Source: Streptomyces sp. CB02056 (GTDB taxonomy: Bacteria; Actinomycetota; Actinomycetes; Streptomycetales; Streptomycetaceae). From it: DNA of 64,000 nt. Below the pieces are notes generated by a model. It did not search any database and had not been told where the DNA came from. It saw nothing but the letters and a program-made list of their open reading frames with translations. The DNA lies in contig NZ_LIPD01000006.1 of the NCBI RefSeq assembly GCF_001905545.1, forward strand, positions 1 to 64,000, read 5' to 3'. Both the position numbers and the translations under genes were made by a program. This document shows positions 26,633 to 35,611 of this stretch, piece after piece; position 1 is the first letter of the stretch, and each line of letters opens with the position of its first letter.

Positions 26633-28126
26633 TCAATCGGCGCGGAGGGCGCGTTCCGTGATGTTGCGGGCCATGCCTCCGAAGACGGCGCTGTGGAACG
26701 GGGCGATGGCCCACCAGTAGGCGTGTCCGGCCAGGCCGTGCGGGTGGAACAGGGCCCGCTGCCGGTAGCGCGCGCCGCGCTCGCCGTCGGGTGTGACGGA
26801 GAGTTCGAGCCAGGCAAGCCCTGGTAGGCGCATCTCGGCCCTCAGGCGGAGCAGCCGACCGGGTTCGATCTCCTCCACCCGCCAGAAGTCGAGGGAGTCC
26901 CCGACCCGCAACCGGGCCGGGTCACGGCGGCCCCGGCGCAGTCCGACGCCGCCGACCGCGCGGTCGAGCCAGCCGCGCAGGGCCCAGGCGAGGGGGAAGG
27001 AGTACCAGCCGTTGTCACCGCCGATGCCTTCGATGATCCGCCAGACGGCGGTGACCGACGCGGTGACGGTGCGTTCCCGGATGTCCTGGTAGAGGCTGCC
27101 GCCCGCCCAGTCGGGGTCCGTGGGCAGGGGGTCGCTCGGGGCGCCGGGCAGGGAGGCGGAGGACCAGCGGGTGGCGACGTCGGCGTCCTTGATGCGGCGC
27201 AGGGCGAGCGTGACGGCCTGGTCGAAGCCGGTCAGCCCGTTCGGCGGGTCCGGGATCCACCCGGCGATGTCGTGCTCGCCGCAGACGACTTCGTGGCGCA
27301 GGGACTCGACCAGGGGGCGGGCGATGGAGTTCGGCACCGGGGTCACCAGGCCGACCCAGTGGCTGGAGAGGCGGGGGGTGAGGACGGGCACGGGGACGAC
27401 GAGGCGGCGGCGCAGTCCGGCCGCGCGGGCGTAGCGCCGCATCATCTGCCGGTAGTCGAGGACGTCGGGGCCGCCGATGTCGAAGGTGCGGTTCACCTCG
27501 GGTGGCAGATCGGCGGCGGCGGCGAGGTAGCCCAGGACGTCGCGGACGGCGATGGGCTGGATACGGGTCGACACCCAGCGAGGGGTGACCATCGCGGGCA
27601 GGCGTTCGGTGAGGTAGCGGAGCATTTCGAAGGAGGCGCTGCCGGAGCCGATGATCACGGCGGCGCGCAGCTCGGCGGTCGGGACGCCGCTGGAGCGCAG
27701 GATCCGGCCGACCTCGGCGCGGGACCTCAGGTGGGGTGACAGGTCCGCTTCCGGCACCGCGGTGGGCACGAGGCCGCCGAGGTAGACGATCCGGGTGACG
27801 CCGGCGGCCGCGGCGGCGGCCCCGAAGGCTCGCGCGGCTTCCCGGTCGGTGGTCTCGAAGGAGGGTCCGGTGCCGAGGGAGTGCACGAGGTAGTAGGCGG
27901 CGTCGACGCCGGCGAGGGCCCCCGGGAGGGTTTCGGGCCGGGTCACATCGCCGGGGACGACGTCGACGTCGGCCCGCCACGGCTGGTCCCGCAGCCGGTC
28001 GGGGTCTCGCACCAGGCAGCACACGGAGTGCCCGCGCGCGAGCAGTTCGGGCACCAGACGGCCGCCGATGTAGCCGCTCGCGCCGGTCACCAGGCAGCGC
28101 TTCGAGTCGGGTCGCAAGGCGTTCAT
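26633..28126 (-). CDS. SDR-type NAD(P)-binding protein with DUF2867 domain
   Basis: 497 residues from the ATG at 28126 (GAGGAG upstream), overlapping the photolyase stop by 4 bases (ATGA), so translation is coupled. The N-terminal half is an atypical SDR (CLVTGASGYIGGRLVPELL); the C-terminal half is DUF2867, about 160 residues, ending in AYWWAIAPFHSAVFGGMARN. This two-part protein often lies next to photolyases and carotenoid or light-response genes in actinobacteria. The biochemical role is unknown. Confidence 0.85.
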   Translation of the reverse strand: MNALRPDSKRCLVTGASGYIGGRLVPELLARGHSVCCLVRDPDRLRDQPWRADVDVVPGDVTRPETLPGALAGVDAAYYLVHSLGTGPSFETTDREAARAFGAAAAAAGVTRIVYLGGLVPTAVPEADLSPHLRSRAEVGRILRSSGVPTAELRAAVIIGSGSASFEMLRYLTERLPAMVTPRWVSTRIQPIAVRDVLGYLAAAADLPPEVNRTFDIGGPDVLDYRQMMRRYARAAGLRRRLVVPVPVLTPRLSSHWVGLVTPVPNSIARPLVESLRHEVVCGEHDIAGWIPDPPNGLTGFDQAVTLALRRIKDADVATRWSSASLPGAPSDPLPTDPDWAGGSLYQDIRERTVTASVTAVWRIIEGIGGDNGWYSFPLAWALRGWLDRAVGGVGLRRGRRDPARLRVGDSLDFWRVEEIEPGRLLRLRAEMRLPGLAWLELSVTPDGERGARYRQRALFHPHGLAGHAYWWAIAPFHSAVFGGMARNITERALRAD

Positions 28127-29583
28127 CTCGGCTCCTCGTCCGACGTCAAGGGTGTCGGGTCCGGCCGGTGCCCGGACCGACGGGACCAGGATCCCGCCTT
28201 GCTTCCGGAGCCCGCGACCGGGTGGACCGGCGGGCGCGTCGGCCGGTCCTGGCGTTCGCCCGCGCCGAGGACCGGCCGGCCGTGCTGGAACCGGGCCGTG
28301 AGGTCCTCGGGCGCGACGATCGGGGGCGGGTAGTCTCCGTCGAGGAGCCAGGGGCGGTGGATGGACGGCCCTGGCAGGTGGGCGAGTTCGGGCACCCAGC
28401 GGCGGACGTACGCGCCGTCCGGGTCGTAGCGGTCGGCCTGGCGCAGCGGGTTGAGCACCCGGTTGGGGCGGGTGTCGGTGCCGGTGCCCGCGACCCACTG
28501 CCAGTTGAGCTGGTTGACGGCGATGTCGCCGTCGACGAGCAGGGAGAGGAAGTGGGCGGCTCCGATCCGCCAGTCGAGGTAGAGCGACTTGGTGAGGAAG
28601 CTTGCCGTCAGCAGGCGGGCGCGGTTGTGCATCCAGCCCTCTTCGGCGAGCTGGCGCATCCCGGCGTCGATGATCGGGTAGCCGGTGCGGCCCTGCCGCC
28701 AGGCCTCGGCCTCGTGCTCGTCGTGGTGCCAGTGGTCGTCCCGGGTGCGGTAGTCGCGGTGTGCGGCGTCGGGGCGGGCGGCGAGGACCTGGTGGTGGAA
28801 GTCGCGCCAGGCGAGCTGCCGGACGAAGGCCTCCGCTCCGGGCCCGCCGCGCTGGAGCGCGCCTGCCGCAAGCTCGGTGGCCGACAGGCAGCCGAAGTGC
28901 AGGTACGGGGAGAGCCGGGAGGTGGCGTCGGCCGCCAGGTCGTCATGGACGTCGGCGTACGCGTCGACGTCCCAGCGACGCCGGAGTTCCCGGCCCGCTC
29001 TCTCGCCACCGTGCGGCAGGGAGGGCGAGAGCGGGCCCCTGAACACGAGGTTCTCGCTGCCGATGCCGTCCGGCGTGCGGATCACCCGGGGCGCGGCCAG
29101 GACGCTGCGGTGGGGGGCCTGCTGCCAGGCGCGGTGGTACGGGGTGAAGACGGCGTAATGGTCGCGGCCGGCCGGGGTGATCCGGCCCGCCGGGACGACC
29201 GTCAGCGAGGCGTCGTGGACGTGCAGGCGGTCGCCGAACACCTCGCGCAGCCGTTCCTCCCGCCGGTGCGCGAAGGCGCTGACGCCTGCGGCGACGTGCA
29301 CGGTGGCGGCACCGGCCTCGGCGGCGACCCTGGCCGCCTGCTCGGCGGGCTCGCCGCGCCGCACGACCAGCCGGGAGCCGATCCGGCGCAGCGAGGCGTC
29401 CAGGTCGGCGAGGCAGTCGGCCAGGAAGGCCAGCCGGTTGGGGGCGGCGAACCCGGCGCCCTCGACGGCGGGATCGAGGACGAACAGCGGCACGACCTGG
29501 TCGGCCGCGGTGTGGGCGGCGTGCAGGACCGGGTTGTCGTGCAGCCGCAGGTCCTGGGTGAACAGGGCGATGGAGACGGTCAC
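28123..29583 (-). CDS. phr: Deoxyribodipyrimidine photolyase
   Basis: 486 residues. The N-terminal antenna domain begins SIALFTQDLRLHDNPVL. The C-terminal FAD domain has the segments WRDFHHQ, YPIIDAGMRQL, WMHNRARLL and NWQWVAGTGTD, with RVLNPLRQADRYDPDGAYVR, typical of class I CPD photolyases. It repairs UV-induced pyrimidine dimers with blue light. The last 50 residues, after about residue 430, are a Pro/Arg/Ser tail not usual in the family. It lies downstream of a LitR/CarH-like regulator and overlaps the next gene. Confidence 0.92.
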   Translation of the reverse strand: MTVSIALFTQDLRLHDNPVLHAAHTAADQVVPLFVLDPAVEGAGFAAPNRLAFLADCLADLDASLRRIGSRLVVRRGEPAEQAARVAAEAGAATVHVAAGVSAFAHRREERLREVFGDRLHVHDASLTVVPAGRITPAGRDHYAVFTPYHRAWQQAPHRSVLAAPRVIRTPDGIGSENLVFRGPLSPSLPHGGERAGRELRRRWDVDAYADVHDDLAADATSRLSPYLHFGCLSATELAAGALQRGGPGAEAFVRQLAWRDFHHQVLAARPDAAHRDYRTRDDHWHHDEHEAEAWRQGRTGYPIIDAGMRQLAEEGWMHNRARLLTASFLTKSLYLDWRIGAAHFLSLLVDGDIAVNQLNWQWVAGTGTDTRPNRVLNPLRQADRYDPDGAYVRRWVPELAHLPGPSIHRPWLLDGDYPPPIVAPEDLTARFQHGRPVLGAGERQDRPTRPPVHPVAGSGSKAGSWSRRSGHRPDPTPLTSDEEPR

Positions 29584-29742
29584 GGGCGGTGCCTCGCAGG
29601 GAGTGCGGTCGGGGTGGTCGGGTGTCGGCGCGTGGCAGGGGCGCGAACCCGCCGGTGCGGGCCGCGGACTCGGCCCGGCCGGGCCGTTGCGCGCCGAGCA
29701 GGCCCGGGACAGGGGACGGGACGGTGGGTCGGTGGTGGGACT

Positions 29743-30807
29743 TCAGGCCGTGACGGCCTGCTCCAGGAGGTCGACGGCGTCCGCGAGGGTGCGAGGGCGG
29801 GCTGCGCCGGCCCGGGGCTGGTCGCGGGCCCAACCGGGACCGGCGGCCACGACCAGGGCTCCGCCGCGGGCTCCGCGCGGGCCCCACACCCTGTCGCCGA
29901 CCCTGCGCACCAGCTCGCGGTCCGCGGTGTGCTGGTCCTGGGACCAGATCATCACGGCCGACGGCCCGATCCGGTGGACGGCGTCGAGCAGGGCCCGGGG
30001 CGGGACGGCCGCGCCCAGTATGCGAAAGGGGACCCCGCGCTCCGTGAGCGCCGCGGCCGTGGCCTCGATGGCGAGGGTGTGCAGTTCGAGGGGCGTCGCC
30101 GTCAGGAGGACGGGCCTCACCTGGCGGGCGGCGGGCCCGCCGACGGCCACGCCCCGCAGAGCGCTGGAGACGTGCCAGGACAGCAGGTGCTCGACCTCGA
30201 CGTACTGCTCGCCGTCCGCCGCCCACCTGCGGCCCGCGGCGCGCAGTGCGGGCATCATGACCTCCGTCCACGCGTCGACCACCCCGAGCGCGTCCACCGC
30301 TTCCCGCAGGATCCGGGCGACCTCCGGCCCGTCCAGCCGCACCGCCGCCCGGGTCAGGCCCCGGCATTCAGGGCGCACCGCTTTGACCCGCGAGGCGTGG
30401 CTTCCGCCTGGACCGTGCCCGAGCCGCCCGCCGCCCTGTGAGTCCGTTCGCGGCTCGGGGAGAGCGCGTCGCGGGCTGTCCTCGTGTACGGAGACGTCGC
30501 GCTCGGCCAGGGCCGCCCGTGCCGCCTCGCCCGGAGGCACCCCGCGTGCCGTCAGCCGGCACATCGTCTCCAGGACGGCGATGTCCCGGGGGCTCCAGCG
30601 GCGGTGGTGTCCGGCCTCCCGACGGGCCGGGCCGATGCCGTAGCGGCGTTCCCAGGAGCGGACCGTCGTGGGTGACACACCCAGCCGCTGGGCCACCCGG
30701 CCGGTCGGAAGCCCGGCATCGTCCACCGGCTCGGGTGCCGGGTCCGGGTCTCCGGATCGCACTCCGATGCGCCGGCCGGGGTCTCGGCCGGCCGATGGGG
30801 TCACCAT
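29743..30807 (-). CDS. MerR-type regulator with B12-binding domain (LitR/CarH-like photoreceptor)
   Basis: 354 residues from the ATG at 30807 (GGGGAGGA upstream). A MerR helix-turn-helix (TGRVAQRLGVSPTTVRSWERR, about residues 33-53) is followed by a variable linker, the light-sensing helix bundle with Trp-x10-Glu-His (WAADGEQYVEVEH), and a B12-binding fold with ELHTL, where CarH has its cobalamin-binding His. CarH has nine residues between Trp and Glu; here there are ten. Proteins of this type repress photolyase and carotenoid genes in the dark and release DNA in light. The photolyase gene is next downstream on the same strand. Confidence 0.82.
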   Translation of the reverse strand: MVTPSAGRDPGRRIGVRSGDPDPAPEPVDDAGLPTGRVAQRLGVSPTTVRSWERRYGIGPARREAGHHRRWSPRDIAVLETMCRLTARGVPPGEAARAALAERDVSVHEDSPRRALPEPRTDSQGGGRLGHGPGGSHASRVKAVRPECRGLTRAAVRLDGPEVARILREAVDALGVVDAWTEVMMPALRAAGRRWAADGEQYVEVEHLLSWHVSSALRGVAVGGPAARQVRPVLLTATPLELHTLAIEATAAALTERGVPFRILGAAVPPRALLDAVHRIGPSAVMIWSQDQHTADRELVRRVGDRVWGPRGARGGALVVAAGPGWARDQPRAGAARPRTLADAVDLLEQAVTA

Positions 30808-31642
30808 CCCGCGGTCCTCCCCGCGGCGAGCCCCGCGCGGCACACCGCCACGGCGGCGATGACCGGCTGCGGGCTCCGGCCCGACCGGGCCGTGTGCGGC
30901 TCGGCCCACCCCGGAGTGGAGATGCCCGCGCACCTCGACGCCTCGCGCTCGGGCGTCTGGGCGGGCGGGCTCGCGGGAGCGGGACGCTCCCGGGCGGGAA
31001 GCTGTCGGGCGATGGTCACGCGCACAGCCTCCCGGTCGACGGCGCACAGGTCCACCCGCCCTGGATGGAACACCGGCACGGACCGGACCACCGGAGGCCG
31101 CCGGCGGCAGGCGACTCCGTACACGGGTGCGGCAACCGCGCGGTGGAGCACCTCGGACGCGCCTTCGTCGCCGGGCGCCGGCAGGTCCAGGAGACGACCC
31201 GGGTCCGCGGCGGTCGGCACTTGCCTGCCGCGGGGATCCAGGCCGGAACGGGTTCGGATGAGCGAGGTCACGCGGCCACGGTGCAGCGGTTCAGCACCGA
31301 TAGCCCATCCGCGTCGTTTGTGCAGCGTTTCCCGGCGGAACCGGACCTGCCGGACGATGGCGAAGCACGACCGCGTCAGCGAGTCCGGCACCCTCGCCGT
31401 CCCCGACCGCCGCCGCGCGACGGCCCGCACGACGGCCACCGCCGGCCCCGGCGGAGACGACACCACGGAGTCCCGTACCGCTCGCCCTCGAACGCCCGGC
31501 GGACACCACCGCGGTCCGCGATACCCCGGCGGTATCCCAGAACTCTAGGATACCGCCGGCAGCGGCCGACACCCAGCATCAGTACGGACGATCCCGCCGG
31601 CGCACGGGCGCCGCGTAAGTGGAGCCAGCTCTGGAGCCGTCC
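30808..31642. other. Intergenic region with an uncertain minus-strand ORF
   Basis: A minus-strand frame (31466-30801) of up to 221 residues overlaps the regulator start by a few bases. It contains a fairly protein-like stretch around VPVFHPGRVDLCAVDREAVR, with faint likeness to SsgA-type proteins, but it has no good ribosome site and an Arg/Pro-rich end. It may be a decayed gene. Plus-strand frames here are not convincing. The right part holds a 12-bp inverted repeat. Confidence 0.3.
31526..31559. promoter_or_regulatory. 12-bp perfect inverted repeat, probable operator
   Basis: CCGGCGGTATCC (31526-31537) and GGATACCGCCGG (31548-31559) are exact reverse complements with a 10-bp spacer. A further GATACC half-site at 31520-31525 makes a second palindrome with 31531-31536. 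It lies about 85 bp before the LAL regulator. It could bind a dimeric regulator, or form a terminator-like hairpin. Confidence 0.55.
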
Positions 31643-34006
31643 ATGACCACCTTGTTCGAGTCCACCGTCCCCCAGCCGGAGCCCGCGGACCACCGGGCCG
31701 TCGCGGGCGAGCTGTTCGGGCGGGCACGTGAGACGGCCGAGCTGCTGCGGCTGCTCGCCGACCCCACCGTGCCGGGCGTGCTGCTGCACGGCCTTCCGGG
31801 CAGCGGCAAGACCCGGCTGGCGTCCGCGGTCGCCGAGCAGTACCGAGCGGCGGGCCCATCCGCCGGAACTCCCCGCCCGGCTTCGTTGCTGACTGTCGAT
31901 CAGGTCGAGCCGGACGAGTACCCGGCACTGCTGGCCCGGTGCGCCTCGACCGGGGCGAAGCTGCTCGCGACCGGCCGCCTGCCAACCACCGGCGCCGACG
32001 TGGCGTACCGGGTGGACCCACTGGCCGTTCCGGTGGACTGGTCACCGATCGACCTGGACGCCTTCTGCCGCATCCCCTCGGTACAGGTCTTCACGGCCGC
32101 CCGGCGGGCCTGGAGCCCGTGCTTCACGGTGACCGCCCGGAACCAGCAGGCCGTAGGCCGGATCTGCGTGGAACTCCGCGGCCTGCCGGGTGCGCTGGTG
32201 GTCGCGGCCCGGATGGCGGCACTGGAGGGCATCGGCGCCGTGCTGGCCGCACTCGGCGGGGCGGGAGGAGACGGAGCCGCAGGAAGCGCCCCCGCAGGAG
32301 GGGGGCTTCCGGCCGACGGCGGGGTGGAGGCCGATCCGAACCGGCCGGTGGCCCCCTGCCCCGGGCCGCGCGTGCCGCCGGCGGGCCGGCCGGCGGACGG
32401 GGCGCCGGGACGAGCGGCGAGGCGACCGGCGGGGCGGAGCGGCCCGCTCGGCGCCGACGAGACGCGGCTGATGTCCTGCGCGCCGCTGTTCGCCGGCGGA
32501 TTCGGACCCGAGGCGCTCCGGGCGGTATCCGGGATCACGCCGAGCGCCTTCCCGGCGGCGCTCGAAGCCCTGCTCGGCCGGCAGTCGCTGACGCTCGAGG
32601 ACCGGCCGTCCGGCCGACTGGACGGTGCGGCCGAAACGCGACTTCACGTGCCGTTCGACGGCCTGCCCGAGGCCCGGCCCGCCGACGGCAGGCACACCGT
32701 CCTCATGCTCCGCCACGCGCGCTACTACGCCCGGCTCGCGGCCGGGGCCGGCCGTCGGCTGGCCGCCGGTGACCAGCCGACAGCCCTGCTCGCCCTGCGC
32801 GTCGAGGAGGCCAACCTCCGATCGGCGGTCGACACCCTGACCGACCACGGGTCCACTGCCGAGGCCCTCGACCTGATGGAGCGGCTGCTCGCCCACGCCC
32901 GCGTCGTCGGCCTCGGCCCGGCCTGGACCGACCGGGACACCGCGCTGCCCGGCTCCACCAGCGCCACGGGTGAACGGGCACGCGTCCGGCTGGCGCTGAT
33001 CCGCGCCGAAGCCCGGCTGCTCGACGGCGACGACGAGTCGGCTACCGCCCTGCTGGGCGAAGCCGAGGCGGCCGCGGACGCGTCGGACCGATGTCGGACC
33101 GAACCCGATGCCCCCTCCACGGCGGCCCGTCTCCTGCGACTGCGGGGCCTGACCGGGTGCGACCGTGACCCTTCCCGAGCCCTCGCCGCACTCACTCGGG
33201 CGGCAGGGCTCCTCCGCGAAGCCGACGACGAACCGGCGGCCCTGCGCGTCGAGTTGGAGGCCGCCCTGGCCGAGCTTCGGCTCGGTCGAACCGGCCCCGG
33301 CAGCGCGCTGGCGGACCGGGTGCTGACCGCCGCGCGGCACCGGGGGGACGCGCTGCTGGCCGGCGCGGCCCTGCTCCACCTGGGTCTGCTCGCCGCCGCC
33401 GACGGCGATCCGTCCGCGTCCCGCGCCCGCTGCGTCGAGGGGCTGGCCCGGCTGCGCCCGCTCGGCGCCGTCGCCACGCTCGGCGCGCTGGTCGGCCTGG
33501 CCGCGAGTCCGCTGCGCCCCGCACCGGCCCGGGCGACCGACGCCGCCCGACTGCTGGGCAGTTTCTACCCGGGGCGGGCCGGCATTCCCGGCGACCCCGC
33601 GGATCCCGACCTGGCCACCGCCCGGCTGCTCCCCGGCATCCGCCGCCGGCTCACCGAGGACGAGTTCACCCACGCACTGGCGGCCGGCGCGGCCACCTCG
33701 CTCCCGGACCTGCTCCGCTCCCTCGGCGAGTCGGACTCCACCGGGACACCGTCGAAGCGGAAGTTGACGAACCGCCAGTTCCAGGTCTCGCTGCTGGTGG
33801 CCGACGGACTGAGCAACCACCAGATCGCACGTCGCCTGGGCATCTCGGAGTGGACCGTGGTCAACCACCTCCGCGAGGCGATGCGGCGGTTGCAGTGCTC
33901 CTCGCGGGTCGGTGTCGCCGGCTGGGTGCACCGCTCCGGCCGGCCGCCGGGCCCCGCTCACGGCGCGAGGCGGGGATGGCACGACGAACCGTTCGAAGCC
34001 TCCTGA
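31643..34006 (+). CDS. LAL-type LuxR regulator with ATPase domain
   Basis: 787 residues from the ATG at 31643 (GGAG upstream); a GTG at 31619 is also in frame. Walker A GLPGSGKTR lies near residue 56. The central part is helical and Ala/Leu-rich, with a Pro/Gly-rich low-complexity insert at about residues 205-275 that differs from normal LAL proteins. The C-terminus has a LuxR helix-turn-helix (LTNRQFQVSLLVADGLSNHQ, then IARRLGISEWTVVNHLREAM). It is convergent with the lanthipeptide operon and is the likely pathway regulator, although RamR-type response regulators are more usual there. Confidence 0.82.
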   Translation: MTTLFESTVPQPEPADHRAVAGELFGRARETAELLRLLADPTVPGVLLHGLPGSGKTRLASAVAEQYRAAGPSAGTPRPASLLTVDQVEPDEYPALLARCASTGAKLLATGRLPTTGADVAYRVDPLAVPVDWSPIDLDAFCRIPSVQVFTAARRAWSPCFTVTARNQQAVGRICVELRGLPGALVVAARMAALEGIGAVLAALGGAGGDGAAGSAPAGGGLPADGGVEADPNRPVAPCPGPRVPPAGRPADGAPGRAARRPAGRSGPLGADETRLMSCAPLFAGGFGPEALRAVSGITPSAFPAALEALLGRQSLTLEDRPSGRLDGAAETRLHVPFDGLPEARPADGRHTVLMLRHARYYARLAAGAGRRLAAGDQPTALLALRVEEANLRSAVDTLTDHGSTAEALDLMERLLAHARVVGLGPAWTDRDTALPGSTSATGERARVRLALIRAEARLLDGDDESATALLGEAEAAADASDRCRTEPDAPSTAARLLRLRGLTGCDRDPSRALAALTRAAGLLREADDEPAALRVELEAALAELRLGRTGPGSALADRVLTAARHRGDALLAGAALLHLGLLAAADGDPSASRARCVEGLARLRPLGAVATLGALVGLAASPLRPAPARATDAARLLGSFYPGRAGIPGDPADPDLATARLLPGIRRRLTEDEFTHALAAGAATSLPDLLRSLGESDSTGTPSKRKLTNRQFQVSLLVADGLSNHQIARRLGISEWTVVNHLREAMRRLQCSSRVGVAGWVHRSGRPPGPAHGARRGWHDEPFEAS

Positions 34007-34096
34007 CCCGGCGGGAGCGCCCGCCGCCCGGGCCTCTGCCGAACCGGATTCCAGGTCGGCCGGTCCGGACACCCGCGCCCCGACCGCTCGGGGCGC

Positions 34097-35611
34097 CTAA
34101 CGCAGCCCGGTGAGGGTCGCCACCCGGTCGAAGCGGCCGTCGATGGCCTCGTCCCCGTGGTGCACGACGAGCAGGGCGCGCCCCTCGGTCCGCTCCCGGA
34201 GCACCCGGAACACCAGCTCCCGGCCGCCGTCGTCGAGGTTCGCGAACGGCTCGTCAGCCAGGTACACGTCCGCGTCCTCGTGCAGGAGCACGGCGACCCC
34301 GACCCGCTGGCGCTGGCCGGACGACAGGTCCGAGGGCAGCTGGTCGGCCAGGGCGTCCAGACCCATCGCGGCGCGCAGCCGCTCGTCGGCGACCAGTTCG
34401 CGCACCGGCAGCGGAGGCAGGTGCACCGGAGCGGTCAGGCTCGCCACCCGGGGCGGCAGGGTGACCGCCCCGGCGTCGGGGGCGAGGGTCCCGGCCATGA
34501 CGTGCAGGAGCGTGGTCTTGCCGCAACCGTTGGGGCCGCGGAGCAGCACGCGCTCACCGACGCGCAGGTCGAACTCGTCGATCGAGACCCTGGCCTCCTC
34601 GCCGTACCCGACCCGGACTCCGCGGACCCGCACCAGGGCCCCCTCGTCGTAGTACGGGGCCTGCCCGGAGTCCCGCAGGGACTCGATCCGCTTGAGGACC
34701 GCGCTGCTCCGGCGGGCCTGCGGAATCATGTTGACGAGGTCGAAGATCCCGGTCACCGCCCGCCACAGCGAGTTCACGAAGGCGAGGAAGCTGCCGAACG
34801 ACATCCGCCCGGCGAAGACGAAGAAGGCTCCGATGATCATCGAGGCGGTGTCCGACAGGTTCATCACCAGGTCGCTGAGGGCTCGCTGCCGCTGTGACAG
34901 ACGGAAGTTGACGAAGGTGAGGTCGAGGAACCCGCGCAACGCGTCCCGGTTCACCGCGCGGGTGCCCGGCAGCAGCGACGGCAGTCCGCGCAGGGCGGGG
35001 AAGGACTCCAGCGTGCGGGTCAGCGTGTTGATGTACCGCGCCTCCGCCTCGCGTTCGGGCCCGGTGTTCTGCTCGATCCGCCTGCCGAGCCGGTTGCTCA
35101 CGAGCACCAGCGGCGGCACGATCACCAGCAGGATGAGGCTGGCCTGCCAGGACAGGTAGAACAGCACGCCGAGGAAGGCGACCGACGCGACCGCCTGTCG
35201 CGCGATGCGGAGGGAGACGTCGATGGCCGGCAGGACGCCCTGGGAGACGTCGTTGTGGATGCGGCTGACGTACGAGGCGTTTCCCGCCTTCGCCACCTCT
35301 CGGCCGTCCAGGCCGAGCGTGCGGCTCAGCAACTCCGTCTCCAGCACCAGTGTGAACGCGTTCTCGAGGCGCTTGCGCCAACAGGCGACGGCGTAGCCCG
35401 TGATGTTGAGGGTCAGTCCGAGCAGGAGGTACCCGAGGCCGAGGACGAGGAACCTGCGGAAGTCGGCGGTCAGGATCGCCTGGTCGAACAGGGCCTTGAG
35501 CAGCAGGGGGTGCAGCAGGGCCTCGAGCCCGCCCGTGGCGGCCTCGGCGACGAGGACCACCACGAACGGGGCCCGGTGGCCCCGCAGCGTACGCCACAGC
35601 CGGTTGTTCAC
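34097..35611 (-). CDS. lanT: Lanthipeptide ABC exporter (LanT-like)
   Basis: 504 residues from the GTG at 35611, overlapping the synthetase stop by 4 bases (GTGA). Six hydrophobic segments fill about residues 10-290. The ATPase domain has Walker A RGPNGCGKTTLL, signature LSSGQRQRVG, Walker B VYLADEPFANLDD and H-loop VVHHGDE. The nucleotide domain is short and there is no N-terminal C39 peptidase, so the leader must be removed by another protease. It is last in the lanA-lanKC-lanT operon. SapB-type loci usually carry two half-transporters; here only one is seen. Confidence 0.88.
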   Translation of the reverse strand: MNNRLWRTLRGHRAPFVVVLVAEAATGGLEALLHPLLLKALFDQAILTADFRRFLVLGLGYLLLGLTLNITGYAVACWRKRLENAFTLVLETELLSRTLGLDGREVAKAGNASYVSRIHNDVSQGVLPAIDVSLRIARQAVASVAFLGVLFYLSWQASLILLVIVPPLVLVSNRLGRRIEQNTGPEREAEARYINTLTRTLESFPALRGLPSLLPGTRAVNRDALRGFLDLTFVNFRLSQRQRALSDLVMNLSDTASMIIGAFFVFAGRMSFGSFLAFVNSLWRAVTGIFDLVNMIPQARRSSAVLKRIESLRDSGQAPYYDEGALVRVRGVRVGYGEEARVSIDEFDLRVGERVLLRGPNGCGKTTLLHVMAGTLAPDAGAVTLPPRVASLTAPVHLPPLPVRELVADERLRAAMGLDALADQLPSDLSSGQRQRVGVAVLLHEDADVYLADEPFANLDDGGRELVFRVLRERTEGRALLVVHHGDEAIDGRFDRVATLTGLR

